From CAYPHY01 sp964410625 (GTDB lineage: Bacteria > Chloroflexota > Anaerolineae > Promineifilales > Promineifilaceae), in contig CAYPHY010000002.1 in the NCBI GenBank assembly GCA_964410625.1, positions 232,617-296,616 of the forward strand: 64,000 nucleotides of DNA, written 5' to 3'. Below, piece after piece: positions 1 to 8,411 of this stretch (position 1 is its first letter; each line of letters begins with the position of its first letter). The translations under genes and the position numbers were made by a program. The notes under the pieces are model-generated. The model was given only the letters and a program-made list of their open reading frames with translations, was not told the origin of the DNA and did not search any database.

Positions 1-2529
1 GAAGCCATCCGCCTCGGTCTGGCGCTCTTCCCTGCCGGGAGTGCGCGGCGATTGGTCTTAATCAGTGATGGGGCTGCGACGGCCGGAGATACTGCCGGAG
101 CCGGGCGGTTGGCTGCCGCCGCTGGCGTCCCTATTGACACCCTCTACCTGCCCCGCCCTGCCGCCGGAGCGGAAGTCACTTTGCGTGAGGTCCGCGCTCC
201 GGCACGGGTCAGCGCTGGCGAGCGTTTCCGGCTGGACATCGCCGCCGACAGCACGGCCGATACCCTGGCCGACCTGCGCGTTCTCGCCGAAGGCGTGGTC
301 CTCTATGAAGAACAGGTACAGCTTCGCACCGGAGCCAACAACTTCACCGTTCGCCTGCAAGCCAACGAAGCCGCCTTCACGCGCTACCGCGTCCAACTCT
401 CACCGGTGGATACCGCCGCCGACACCTACTTCCAAAACAACGAACTGGCCGCCTTCACCGAAGTGTCCGGCCAGCCGCGCGTCCTGCTCGTCAGCGGGAC
501 GAACACGGCCGACGACGGGACCCCACTACCTGATGAATCGGAAGCACTACGCCTAGCGCTGACCGAAACCGGCTTACTTGTCGAAACCACCACGCCCACC
601 ACTCTACCCGCCACCCTCGAAGACCTCAGTAACTACGCCGCCATCATCCTGGTCAACGCCAACGCCGCCGACCTTACCCCGCGCAAGATGGAACTGTTGC
701 AAACCTACGTCCGCGACCTGGGCGGCGGCCTGGTAACGGTTGGCGGCCCAGATAGCTATGGCATGGGCGGCTACTTCGCCACCCCTCTCGAAGCCACCCT
801 GCCCGTAGAGATGCAAATCCGCGACCAGGAACGCTTCCCCTCGGTCAGCATCGTGCTGGTCATTGATCGCTCTGGCAGCATGGCGCAAACCGAAGGGGGT
901 GTAGAGAAAATCCAACTGGCGGCCGAAGGGGCCGCTCGCGTTGTGCAACTGCTCAATGACAACGATGAGATCACCGTCCTCCCCGTAGATGTCGCCGTCA
1001 CCAATCCCATCGGCCCGTTGCCCGCGGCCGAACGGGAACGAGCGATTGAACTGATCCGCGCCATCGGTGCCGGTGGTGGCGGCATCTATGTCCGCACTGG
1101 CCTGGAAGCGGCCGCCAACGCGCTGGCCAGCGGGGATAACGAAGTCAAACACATCATCCTCCTCGCCGATGGCTCCGACGCCGAACAACAAGATGGCGTA
1201 CCAGAACTGATCCAAAGCCTGACCAACGAAGGCGTTACTATCTCCGTTGTCGGCATTGGCAACGGCCCCGATGTTGCCTGGTTGCAAGAGATGGCCGAAT
1301 TGGGCAACGGCCGCTTCCACCTCACCGACCAGGCAGCCAACTTGCCGCAAATCTTCACCCAGGAAACGACCAACATCCAGCGCAACTACCTGATCGAAGA
1401 ACGCTTCTTCCCCGAACAAGTCAGCCCCAGCGCGATCCTGTCCGGCATCCAGTCCGTGCCGCCGCTCTATGGCTACGTCGGCACCAGTCCGAAAGAGACG
1501 GCGCAAGTCATCCTGCGAACCCACCAGGGTGATCCGCTACTCGCCACCTGGCAATTTGGCCTCGGCCGCGCCGCCGCCTGGACTTCCGACGCCACCGGCC
1601 GCTGGGCGACGGAGTGGGTGCGCTGGGCTGGATTCCCCTCCTTTTGGGCGCAAACCGTGCGCTGGAGCATCGGGCAAGAGCGCGACAGTAACCTGGAGAC
1701 GGCCGTTACTTTTGCACCAAGCAGCAGCACCACCAGCATCAACGACAACGGCCGCGCCCGCCTCACCGTAGACGCCCAGGACGACAGCGGAGAGTTCCTC
1801 AACGACCTCGATCTGCAAGCCAACATCGTCACCCCCAGCGGCCAGGTCAGCAACCTATCCCTGCAACAAGTCGCCCCCGGCCGTTATGAAGCTACCTTCG
1901 TGCCGGAGGAGGAAGGCGCGTACTTTATTGGTGTGGGAGCAGGGGAGCAGGGGAGCGGAGGTGCAGAGGAGCAAGGGAGATTGAGTCAGACGGCGGGGTG
2001 GGTGTTGGGGTATTCGCCGGAATATTTGAACCTGGAGAGTGATCCCCGGCCGTTAGCCGCCCTGTCCGAGCAGACCGGTGGCCGTCTGCTCGACCTGGAC
2101 AGCGATCCGGCGGCCGTCTTTGCCCACAACCTCAGCGCCGAACCCGCCCGCCAACCCATCTGGCCCTGGCTGCTGCTCACGGCCGTCCTGCTGCTCCCCG
2201 TAGATGTGGCCTTGCGCCGCCTCGTCCTCACTCGCGACGATTGGCGACGCGCCTCGGCCGCTATCCTCGGCCGCCTGCCCACCCGCGCCGCTCGCCCCGC
2301 TCCCCAACCACGCAGCGAACAAGTCTCCCGCCTCTTCCAGGCCAAACAACGCGCCCAAGAACGGCCGCCCATCCCCGATTCACCCGTAACGACCGAACCG
2401 CCCCCTCCTCCCACCACCATGCCGGAAGTGGAAGATGATGAGATGAAGGAGACGGCCGTACCCCCACCCTCCGGTGGTGATTTAGCGGCGCGGTTGTTAG
2501 AGAGAAAAAGGAAACGGGATCAAAATTAA
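1..2529 (+). CDS. VWA-domain membrane protein with amidotransferase-like domain (5' truncated)
   Basis: The frame is open from base 1, so the start lies outside the window; 842 residues are visible. The first part is the end of one von Willebrand A domain (strand LVLISDG). A beta-rich stretch follows, then a class-I glutamine-amidotransferase-like region (GGGLVTVGGPDSYGMGGY, about residue 241). Next is a complete VWA domain with a metal-binding MIDAS motif DRSGS near residue 288, the T of YVRTG and the D of LLADGSD. One membrane helix (WPWLLLTAVLLLP, about residue 720) precedes a charged, proline-rich tail. Proteins of this layout are common, uncharacterised envelope proteins in Chloroflexota and Planctomycetes. 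Bases 1934-1987 are a family M low-complexity insertion encoding GAGEQGSGG. The stop overlaps the convergent next gene by 4 bp. Confidence 0.85.
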   Translation, partial: EAIRLGLALFPAGSARRLVLISDGAATAGDTAGAGRLAAAAGVPIDTLYLPRPAAGAEVTLREVRAPARVSAGERFRLDIAADSTADTLADLRVLAEGVVLYEEQVQLRTGANNFTVRLQANEAAFTRYRVQLSPVDTAADTYFQNNELAAFTEVSGQPRVLLVSGTNTADDGTPLPDESEALRLALTETGLLVETTTPTTLPATLEDLSNYAAIILVNANAADLTPRKMELLQTYVRDLGGGLVTVGGPDSYGMGGYFATPLEATLPVEMQIRDQERFPSVSIVLVIDRSGSMAQTEGGVEKIQLAAEGAARVVQLLNDNDEITVLPVDVAVTNPIGPLPAAERERAIELIRAIGAGGGGIYVRTGLEAAANALASGDNEVKHIILLADGSDAEQQDGVPELIQSLTNEGVTISVVGIGNGPDVAWLQEMAELGNGRFHLTDQAANLPQIFTQETTNIQRNYLIEERFFPEQVSPSAILSGIQSVPPLYGYVGTSPKETAQVILRTHQGDPLLATWQFGLGRAAAWTSDATGRWATEWVRWAGFPSFWAQTVRWSIGQERDSNLETAVTFAPSSSTTSINDNGRARLTVDAQDDSGEFLNDLDLQANIVTPSGQVSNLSLQQVAPGRYEATFVPEEEGAYFIGVGAGEQGSGGAEEQGRLSQTAGWVLGYSPEYLNLESDPRPLAALSEQTGGRLLDLDSDPAAVFAHNLSAEPARQPIWPWLLLTAVLLLPVDVALRRLVLTRDDWRRASAAILGRLPTRAARPAPQPRSEQVSRLFQAKQRAQERPPIPDSPVTTEPPPPPTTMPEVEDDEMKETAVPPPSGGDLAARLLERKRKRDQN
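1934..1987 (+). repeat. Family M low-complexity repeat inside the VWA gene
   Basis: Repeated GGGGAGCAG-like words (purine-rich, G/A/C only) lie in frame between two structured parts of the VWA protein and encode a Gly/Glu/Gln-rich loop, GAGEQGSGGAEEQGR. The local codon use and base composition differ sharply from the flanks. The same words encode GAGEQGSGG in the unrelated cytochrome gene near 33476-33512, and similar words occur in the gap at 32640-32675. Confidence 0.8.
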
Positions 2530-2792
2530 TCCAAATGACCACCCGCCTCAGCCTCAGCCAAAACAGCGAGAATGGTGTCTACCAATGAACGCGCGGCCGT
2601 TGCGCTCAGCTCCACCGCCACCCGCGCATCCAGCCCCTGCCCTTCATTCACAAAGTCAATGTTCAGCGTATGTTCCTGCGGAGCGTTAAAGGGATGGTCA
2701 TAGGAGACATTGGCTTGTTGTAACGGAAACCAACCCTTCGTCCCTCGGCCGCTGCCCTCAACCGCCACCTGCTGCACAATCATCGTACACAT
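2526..2792 (-). CDS. DUF6295 family small protein
   Basis: 88 residues. The start at 2792 (MCTMIVQQV) is chosen because AGGAG sits 8 bases upstream and because DUF6295 proteins, as I recall them, begin with a similar MCT motif; an upstream ATG would add 11 residues without a ribosome site. The visible pattern is VEGSGRGTKGWFPL followed by a beta-rich region and a terminal helix (ARSLVDTILAVLAEAEAG). The function of the family is unknown. It is convergent with the VWA gene and overlaps its stop by 4 bp. Confidence 0.75.
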   Translation of the reverse strand: MCTMIVQQVAVEGSGRGTKGWFPLQQANVSYDHPFNAPQEHTLNIDFVNEGQGLDARVAVELSATAARSLVDTILAVLAEAEAGGHLD

Positions 2793-2810
2793 GTCACATG
2801 CTCCTAGGAA

Positions 2811-2877
2811 TCCACGAATTTGCACAAATCTACACGAATTAAGTTCTGTTCGTGAAAATTCGTGTCAATTCGTGGAT
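2811..2877. repeat. Family F hairpin (AATTCGTG words)
   Basis: The left arm TCCACGAATTtgcacaaat and the right arm built from AATTCGTG words form an imperfect stem of about 26 bp around a short loop. It lies between the end of the dienelactone hydrolase gene and the start of the DUF6295 gene, both on the minus strand. It may act as a terminator-like structure; there is no clear U-tract. Confidence 0.8.
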
Positions 2878-2887
2878 CAATTCTATT

Positions 2888-3652
2888 TTAAGCAGTTGTA
2901 CTGAGATGCTTTTCGAGGAAGGCGAAAATCTTCTGCCAACCGTCTACGGCCTGTTCCTGGCGGTAAGCGGGCCGGTGGTAGTAGAAAAAGCCATGCCCGG
3001 CATTGGGATACATATGGAACTCATACTCCTTGCCATGCCGCTTGAGCGCTTCCTCGTGGATCGCTACCTGCTCTGGCGTGGGATGGCGATCCTCCTCGCC
3101 GAAGAGTCCCAATAGTGGACAGGAAAGATCGGCCGTATAATCAAGCGGTGCGACCGGCCGCTTCGGTGTCAACTCTTGCTCGTCCATCACCACGCCACCA
3201 CCCCAGCAATCCACCACGGCCGCAAACCCCGGTAGGCGACAGGCAGCGAGATAGGCGTGACGGCCGCCGGAACAAGTGCCGAACACCCCCACCTTACCAT
3301 TCACATTTGGTAATGCCTGTAAATAATTCAACGCGCCAGCCAGATCGCCCAACACCGCTTCATCCGCCACGCCCCCTTCCGCCCGCACTTTGGCCGCCAC
3401 ATCCTCACACGTCCCATGACCATAGCGGTAATAGAGATTGGGCGACAGCGCCGCATAGCCATGATGGGCAAAGCGACGGGTCGCTTCGCGGTACCATTCA
3501 TCCCAGCCGGGCATATGGTGGATGACCACCATGCCGGGAAATGGGCCAGGGCCAAGCGGCCGGGCGAAGTAAGTGTTGATCAGCTCCCCATTCATCCCCG
3601 GCATCATCACCGTCTCGGCCAGCATCCCTTCATACATGTCAGTTCGGTACAT
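2888..3652 (-). CDS. Dienelactone hydrolase family protein
   Basis: 254 residues, an alpha/beta hydrolase of the DLH family, presumably cytoplasmic. The nucleophile elbow is GTCSGG with a cysteine nucleophile, as in carboxymethylenebutenolidase. The acid is the D of FGEEDRHP and the histidine is in NAGHGFFYYHRPAYR, which matches the family C-terminal signature. The natural substrate cannot be told from sequence; relatives hydrolyse dienelactones or other esters. The start at 3652 has AGGAGG 6-7 bases upstream. No other catabolic genes for aromatics are nearby, so it is probably a stand-alone hydrolase. Confidence 0.88.
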   Translation of the reverse strand: MYRTDMYEGMLAETVMMPGMNGELINTYFARPLGPGPFPGMVVIHHMPGWDEWYREATRRFAHHGYAALSPNLYYRYGHGTCEDVAAKVRAEGGVADEAVLGDLAGALNYLQALPNVNGKVGVFGTCSGGRHAYLAACRLPGFAAVVDCWGGGVVMDEQELTPKRPVAPLDYTADLSCPLLGLFGEEDRHPTPEQVAIHEEALKRHGKEYEFHMYPNAGHGFFYYHRPAYRQEQAVDGWQKIFAFLEKHLSTTA

Positions 3653-3674
3653 CAGACACCTCCTCTGAAAATGG

Positions 3675-3706
3675 TTACGCAGATAACGCAGATTACGCAG
3701 ATTTTT
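3675..3706. repeat. Family H direct repeat (ACGCAGATT words)
   Basis: Three near-identical 9-bp words, TTACGCAGA / TAACGCAGA / TTACGCAGA, stand in tandem just upstream of the dienelactone hydrolase ribosome site. No inverted partner is seen. The same words recur near 47809 and 63815. Confidence 0.75.
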
Positions 3707-3767
3707 ATCAATAGTGGTGCGTTATAACCCTATCACCCGCGATAACTCTTGTGAAAGTGGTCCGCTT

Positions 3768-3820
3768 GTAGCACGGGTTGTTTCTCACGAAGCCTAACGC
3801 GGGTAAACAACCCGCGCTAC
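3768..3820. terminator. Family K inverted repeat, putative terminator of tlpA-like gene
   Basis: GTAGCaCGGGTTGTTT (3768-3783) pairs with AAACAACCCGCGCTAC (3805-3820): 16-bp arms with one mismatch, just beyond the stop of the minus-strand thioredoxin gene. The stem has the GTAGCGCGGGTTG core seen again at 43815 and 59344. Confidence 0.6.
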
Positions 3821-3827
3821 TAAACGC

Positions 3828-4373
3828 TTAACTCCCTAGCAGACGCTCCAGGCGATCCTGCAACACGGCCGTATTCACCGCCCCCACAATCATCTCACGC
3901 ACCACCCCATCGCCGTCAATAAAGACCGTCGTCGGCAAGTTAATCGCGCTATAGAGATTGTGGGCGGTCAAGTTGGGGTCGAGCAGCAGTGGATAAGTCA
4001 AATCGTATTCATCGCGAAAGTCGCGGATCAGTTGTTCACCCTCGGCCTGGTTGATGCCGAGGAAAGCGACACGGCCGCCATACCGTTCGCTGGCCGCTTG
4101 CAAGTGGGGCATCTCTATCCGGCAAGGGGGACACCAGGTGGCCCAATAGTTGAGGACAACGGGACGGCCGATGTGGTCACTCAGTGTCACCGTCTCGCCA
4201 TCCAACGAGGTCAGCGTAAAGTCTGGGGCCAGATGGCCGACAAAGGGGGCTTCGGTCATCGTAAACGCAGTCGCCCCTGCTGGTTCCCGCGAAAGAAAAA
4301 CCCACCAGCCGCCGAGAACGGCCGCGGCCACAATCAACACATACCAGCCAATGCTCGCACGAATAGAAACCAT
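3828..4373 (-). CDS. TlpA/ResA-like membrane-anchored thioredoxin
   Basis: 181 residues. An N-terminal membrane anchor (WYVLIVAAAVLGGWWVFL) is followed by a redoxin fold with the active site WCPPC (NYWATWCPPCRIEMPHL) and the cis-proline region NLPTTVFIDGDG. Such proteins sit on the outer face of the membrane and reduce disulfides, typically in apocytochrome c or other exported proteins. It resembles the CcmG-type protein at 35627-36229 but lies far from the ccm cluster, so it may have a different client. No clear ribosome site precedes the ATG at 4373. Confidence 0.87.
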   Translation of the reverse strand: MVSIRASIGWYVLIVAAAVLGGWWVFLSREPAGATAFTMTEAPFVGHLAPDFTLTSLDGETVTLSDHIGRPVVLNYWATWCPPCRIEMPHLQAASERYGGRVAFLGINQAEGEQLIRDFRDEYDLTYPLLLDPNLTAHNLYSAINLPTTVFIDGDGVVREMIVGAVNTAVLQDRLERLLGS

Positions 4374-4474
4374 TATCTGTTTAACGCAAATGCTCTCGAT
4401 TCATCACCCACGGAGTTTCACGGCTTTTTGGGCCAATCAAGTTCCATTTCTTTTTCTGCGTGAAGCAGCCAGAC

Positions 4475-4813
4475 CTAAAGACCCTTCCGAGAAATGCGAA
4501 CCACTGCTCCCATCCGTTTTGCTTGTGTGTCAAATTCTGGGTGTCCTAAGAAACGGCGTACAAAACTGGCTACTTCATCGTCATGGACATCCATCCGCAC
4601 TAGACAATACCTTTGATGGCATAGTTTGCGGTTGTAAAAACCATCATCTAATGTAAAAAACGTAGGGTAACGGAGGCGACGTAGAAACGGGATGATTTCA
4701 TCGTCTTGCATCCCCTTCCTTTCTACATCATAACCAATGTGGCGAACTGGAACGCGCCATCTTGCGAGAAGTTGGCGTTGTTCAACAGGGATGTGTCCAT
4801 CTAGCACATTCAC
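4475..4813 (-). CDS. PIN-like DUF5615-type putative toxin
   Basis: 112 residues. The N-terminus MNVLDGHIPVEQRQLL, followed by conserved acidic residues (QDDEIIPFLRRLRYPTFFTLDDGFYNR) and HDDEVASFVRRFL, resembles the PIN-like DUF5615/Mut7-C group, which is usually the partner of DUF433 antitoxins. The ATG overlaps the stop of the upstream DUF433 gene by 4 bp, indicating coupled translation as a toxin-antitoxin pair. The toxic activity (probably RNA cleavage) is inferred from the family and has not been shown for this protein. Confidence 0.65.
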   Translation of the reverse strand: MNVLDGHIPVEQRQLLARWRVPVRHIGYDVERKGMQDDEIIPFLRRLRYPTFFTLDDGFYNRKLCHQRYCLVRMDVHDDEVASFVRRFLGHPEFDTQAKRMGAVVRISRKGL

Positions 4814-5079
4814 GCTGACATAGGTTCCAGAAGGTACTCATGGGCATGTTCAAGGAAGGCCTGATTAGACAGGCGGACTGCTTCAGCAATAGCCTCTTTC
4901 GAAATACTACCTTCCCAACGCTCGGTAATGCTTTCCCAGTCCATACCACGCGCTACTAACTCAAGTACCTGGGAAACCATAATCCGCGTGCCTCGAAAAG
5001 TGGGCTTGCCATGACAAATTTTAGGATCGGCAATAATATAACGTCCTAATACTTGAGACTTCAGAGCTTCTTCTTTCAT
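4810..5079 (-). CDS. DUF433 family antitoxin
   Basis: 89 residues. The conserved DUF433 core is present: DPKICHGKPTFRGTRIMVS, then a winged-helix-like segment (LELVARGMDWESITERW) and a helix before the C-terminus. DUF433 proteins pair with PIN-like toxins and are thought to bind operator DNA and neutralise the toxin. It is the first gene of a two-gene operon (4-bp overlap with the next). AAAGG stands before the ATG. Confidence 0.85.
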   Translation of the reverse strand: MKEEALKSQVLGRYIIADPKICHGKPTFRGTRIMVSQVLELVARGMDWESITERWEGSISKEAIAEAVRLSNQAFLEHAHEYLLEPMSA

Positions 5080-5309
5080 TTTTCGCCTTTAGGTGACAGG
5101 CTCAATGCCACACCATGCTACACCGTAGAGTCAATTTATTGTACCACATTCAATTAAGGAGAAGTGAAAGAAACAAAACGTAAGCGCGTAACTTACCAGC
5201 TTTCGACAACAATCGGCACGCGGTCATGACCTTTCATTGCTATCGAAGCTATCAAAGCAAGTAAACATCATTACAACATGCTCAGGCGACGATACCATTA
5301 CCGCCCAGC

Positions 5310-6710
5310 TTAAAGCTCTAGAACTGGCTCAATATTACCGAAAGGAATAACAGAGTGAGGTGCTTCCAGGGCTGGTGCGCCGGTCAGATCGTAGGTCATC
5401 GCGCCGTCTATGCGAATGGGGACGATCTCACCGATGGGTAGTTCGCCGGGGACGATCACCAGGCCGTCAATTTCTGGCGCGTCGCGGTAGGTGCGGCCGA
5501 CGCTAATCCCATCCCCATATCCCTCCACAAGAACAGGAAGGGTACGGCCGACAAACGCCTGGTTCTTCGCCAGCGAAATCGGCTGTTGCAACTCCATCAA
5601 CTCAGCCTGCCGCGCTTGCTTCACTTCCTCATCAACCTGCCAGGAGACCGTAGCCGAGGGCGTGGAGGCTTCAAAAGAGTAGGTAAACGCCCCTACCCGG
5701 TCAAATTGCAAATCGCGGACAAACTGCTTTAGCCCCTCAAACTCCTCCTCCGTCTCGCCGGGGTAGCCGACGATGAAGGTAGTGCGAATAGTGATACCGG
5801 GTATAGCGGTACGCAGCTTTTCCAGCGTGCGATAGACCCATTCGATGTTCGCCGGGCGGCGCATCCGCTTCAGTGTCTCGCGGTGGCCGTGTTGCAGGGG
5901 GATGTCGAGATAGGGGACGATCTGCGGCGTGGTCGCCATCGTCTCGATCAATTCGTCGGTGACATAGCCGGGATAGGCATACATCAGCCGAATCCAGGGG
6001 ACATCGGGCGCCGCCTGGGTTATCTGCTTGAGCAGCGTCGAAAGGCCATTCTTCAGCCCCAGGTCATGGCCGTAGTCGGTCGTGTCCTGGGCGATGAGGA
6101 TCAACTCCTGCACACCCGCTTCCTGCAAGCGTACTGCCTCGGCGACGATCTTCTCCATCGGCCGACTGACCAACGTCCCCTTAATCTCCGGGATGGCGCA
6201 AAAAGCGCAGGGACGGCGGCAACCATCGGAGATTTTCAGGTAAGCACTCGCCCCCTGCAAGGAAGCCCGCAGCACATTGCGCTCATCGCGGCCGACAGTC
6301 TGCGCCTCATCGGGCAAATGATAGAGTGGTTGAGGATGCTTGCGGCGGCGCAACTCACGCACAAAACGCACAATATCCATCCAACGGCGCGTGCCGATCA
6401 CCCCATCCACGCCTGGCGCCCACTGCACGACTTGATCGCCATACCGCTGCGCCATGCATCCGGCGGCGATCAGCAACTGGTTCGGCCCCTTCGCCGCCGC
6501 CAATTCACGCAACGCCCCAATAGACTCCTGCCGCGCACTCTCGATAAAGCCGCAGGTGTTGACGATCAACACGCTGGCGTCATCGGGATCGGCCGTACCA
6601 GAAAAACCGGCCTGTTGTAACAGGCCGGCCATACTTTCCGAGTCTACACTATTCTTACTACACCCCAGACTGAGGAGGTAGAATTGTTTCTTCTTTTGGT
6701 GCTTACTCAA
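5310..6710 (-). CDS. rimO: Ribosomal protein S12 methylthiotransferase RimO
   Basis: 466 residues, close to family length. The N-terminal UPF0004 domain has the three conserved cysteines for the auxiliary 4Fe-4S cluster (SLGCSKN, VNTCGF, AAGCMAQRYG). The radical SAM motif is CRRPCAFC (CxxxCxxC), followed by the conserved QDTTDYG. A TRAM domain closes the protein. RimO methylthiolates an aspartate of ribosomal protein S12. The start is TTG at 6710 (TTG AGT AAG), with only a weak GGA-like site upstream. A family A hairpin occupies the 5' flank (6717-6780). Confidence 0.95.
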   Translation of the reverse strand: MSKHQKKKQFYLLSLGCSKNSVDSESMAGLLQQAGFSGTADPDDASVLIVNTCGFIESARQESIGALRELAAAKGPNQLLIAAGCMAQRYGDQVVQWAPGVDGVIGTRRWMDIVRFVRELRRRKHPQPLYHLPDEAQTVGRDERNVLRASLQGASAYLKISDGCRRPCAFCAIPEIKGTLVSRPMEKIVAEAVRLQEAGVQELILIAQDTTDYGHDLGLKNGLSTLLKQITQAAPDVPWIRLMYAYPGYVTDELIETMATTPQIVPYLDIPLQHGHRETLKRMRRPANIEWVYRTLEKLRTAIPGITIRTTFIVGYPGETEEEFEGLKQFVRDLQFDRVGAFTYSFEASTPSATVSWQVDEEVKQARQAELMELQQPISLAKNQAFVGRTLPVLVEGYGDGISVGRTYRDAPEIDGLVIVPGELPIGEIVPIRIDGAMTYDLTGAPALEAPHSVIPFGNIEPVLEL

Positions 6711-6716
6711 TTCCGA

Positions 6717-6780
6717 TAGTCTCTTAGTCTCTCAGTCTCCTAATCTCAGAGACTGAGAGACTAGGAGATTGTGAGACTTA
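6717..6780. repeat. Family A hairpin between rimO and the rodZ-like gene
   Basis: 8-bp words AGTCTCTT/AGTCTCTC/AGTCTCCT form the left arm; AGACTGAG/AGACTAGG/AGATTGTG form the right arm. It fills the gap completely: one end reaches the rimO 5' region and the other covers the stop codon of the rodZ-like gene (6778-6780). Confidence 0.85.
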
Positions 6781-7737
6781 CTGCTGTGTCGTGCGCCACA
6801 CTTCCTCATGCCGCTCGCCGCGGCCGCCGAGACGACCCAGAACAATATCGTTGATCGTTACCACCACACCAATGGCGTTGCCAGTCACGACTTTGGCCTC
6901 TTGCTGCGCCGTCCACTCAAAAACATCATTGGCGCGGGCGATGCCGCTAAAGACCACGTCGCCATCAATCGTCACTTCGATCCAGGTGCGCTCAAATATC
7001 TCTAGCATCAGCCGGATTTCATCCAACGCGGGCGGCAAAGCAGGGCGAGTTGGCGTGATCGTTGGTTCTGCGTTGGGGTTGTTACGGCTAGTGTTGGCGA
7101 TGAAAGCCCCTGATTCATCGGCCGCCAACGCCCCTTCGATGATCACATTCTCCCCATCCCCGCTGGCTGCCGCTTCCGCCTCGGCCGTCGCTGTCGCATC
7201 AGCACTACCATCCACCTGCGCTACCACATCGCGCACGGCGTCGGTGATCTCCGCCACCGCATTATTGTTGTTACCATTACCCAGCAAAAGGGGGAGGAAA
7301 CGGTTAGCCACCAGCGCCAGGGCGATGATCAACGCGATAATAATTACCAGTTGGAGGATGCCCTCGGAGCCGGCAAAGCCACGGCCGCCACCGCCCTCCA
7401 CTTCCACATTGACCGGATCGAAAAAGACCTGGTCCTGGCGTTCAGGCAGTGGGTTATCGGGCGAAACCTCGCCATTGGCATGGTAGGCAAGCGGAGGGAG
7501 CGCCTGGCCCTGCACCGACTGGTAGCGGTCAAGCAAGGGCTGGGGGTCGAGGCCAAGAAAACGAGCGTAATTGCGCAGGAACCCTCTAACATGGACCGGC
7601 GTTGGCAAAGTGCCATATTCGCCCAGCTCTAAAGCATTCAGGAAACGGCTATTGATCCGCGTCGCTTCCTGCACTTGCTCCAGCGTCAGCCCTTTGTTTT
7701 CACGCGCTTCGCGCAGAATATGGCCGATTTCGTCCAT
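6778..7737 (-). CDS. RodZ-like HTH membrane protein (DUF4115)
   Basis: 319 residues. An N-terminal cytoplasmic HTH_25 domain (IGHILREARENKGLTLEQV, about residues 4-70, ending in the typical VHVRGFLRNYARFLGLDP) is followed by a linker, one membrane helix (LQLVIIIALIIALALVANRFL) and an Ala/Asn-rich linker. The C-terminal DUF4115 domain (LMLEIFERTWIEVTIDGDVVFSG) is intact. This is the RodZ architecture, a cytoskeletal protein that links MreB to the envelope in rods. No mreB is in the window. Its stop codon lies in the family A hairpin. Confidence 0.85.
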   Translation of the reverse strand: MDEIGHILREARENKGLTLEQVQEATRINSRFLNALELGEYGTLPTPVHVRGFLRNYARFLGLDPQPLLDRYQSVQGQALPPLAYHANGEVSPDNPLPERQDQVFFDPVNVEVEGGGGRGFAGSEGILQLVIIIALIIALALVANRFLPLLLGNGNNNNAVAEITDAVRDVVAQVDGSADATATAEAEAAASGDGENVIIEGALAADESGAFIANTSRNNPNAEPTITPTRPALPPALDEIRLMLEIFERTWIEVTIDGDVVFSGIARANDVFEWTAQQEAKVVTGNAIGVVVTINDIVLGRLGGRGERHEEVWRTTQQ

Positions 7738-7742
7738 TTGTT

Positions 7743-7850
7743 AGTGGCAAGTGACTAGTGATGGATGAGTGATGAGTGGCGAGTGATGGGTGAGTGAAAA
7801 GTGATTTCGCAGTAACTACTCGCCACTAACCACTAATCACTAACCACTTC
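7743..7850. repeat. Family B hairpin (GAGTGAT/GAGTGGC words)
   Basis: 7-bp words GAGTGAT, GAGTGGC and GGGTGAG on the left are mirrored by CTCGCCACTAACCACTAATCACTAACCAC on the right (written here in pieces of the same CACTAAC word). The right arm runs through the rplI stop codon and encodes the last residues VVSD of L9. Confidence 0.85.
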
Positions 7851-8411
7851 TGCGTTTTCCTCTTCAACTTCGGCCGTCTCAGCGGGTTCCTCCGCTGCCT
7901 CTTCGGCCGCTTGCTGGTAGCCATCAACCAGATCCACCGCGGGTTGGGCGGCCGCTGTGGGCAACCCGCCCTCGGGGTGGATCACAACCGTCATCTCTGG
8001 CTGGAAATCACCGCTCAGGCGCACGACTACCTTGTGCTCGCCCAACTGGCGCAACGGTTCCGCGCCAACCTTACGCCGGTCAACCTCGGTCCCCAACGCC
8101 TCATTCATCGCGTCGGCGATCTGCGTGGTGGTGATTGAACCATAGAGCTTGCCCGTATCACCCGCCTTCGCCGTAAAAGTCAACGTCAGCTCATTGATCT
8201 GTGCCGACAATGTCTCATATTCAGCACGCAACTCAGCCCGGCGGGCGGCCGCCCGCTTGCTCCAAATCTCCGCTTGCTTCATCTCATTCGGGGTCGCCTT
8301 CACTGCCAGCCCTTGTGGAATCAAATAGTTACGGCCGTAACCATTCGCCACTGTATGCACTTCCCCGGCATAACCCAAATTATCTACGTCTTGTTTTAAC
8401 AGCACCTTCAT
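7833..8411 (-). CDS. rplI: 50S ribosomal protein L9 with acidic C-terminal tail
   Basis: 192 residues, about 40 longer than usual (about 148-150). The N-terminal RNA-binding domain is canonical (MKVLLKQDVDNLGYAGEV, GYGRNYLIPQGLA), followed by the long connecting helix and the C-terminal domain (LYGSITTTQIADAM, VVRLSGDFQPEMTVVIHPEGG). The extra tail is Glu/Ala-rich (QQAAEEAAEEPAETAEVEEE) and ends in residues encoded by the family B hairpin. L9 stabilises 23S rRNA and helps keep the reading frame. rpsF/rpsR, common neighbours of rplI, are not adjacent here. Confidence 0.95.
   Translation of the reverse strand: MKVLLKQDVDNLGYAGEVHTVANGYGRNYLIPQGLAVKATPNEMKQAEIWSKRAAARRAELRAEYETLSAQINELTLTFTAKAGDTGKLYGSITTTQIADAMNEALGTEVDRRKVGAEPLRQLGEHKVVVRLSGDFQPEMTVVIHPEGGLPTAAAQPAVDLVDGYQQAAEEAAEEPAETAEVEEENAEVVSD

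Noticed and set aside
604..1524. Long antisense open frame under the VWA gene
   Set aside because: It is the complement of a gene with clear domains; long antisense frames arise here from GC-rich codon use. No ribosome site or domain is visible.
3828..4373. TlpA-like gene as a second ccmG
   Set aside because: It has WCPPC and a membrane anchor but lies 31 kb from the ccm cluster with unrelated neighbours; I keep it as a general TlpA/ResA protein.
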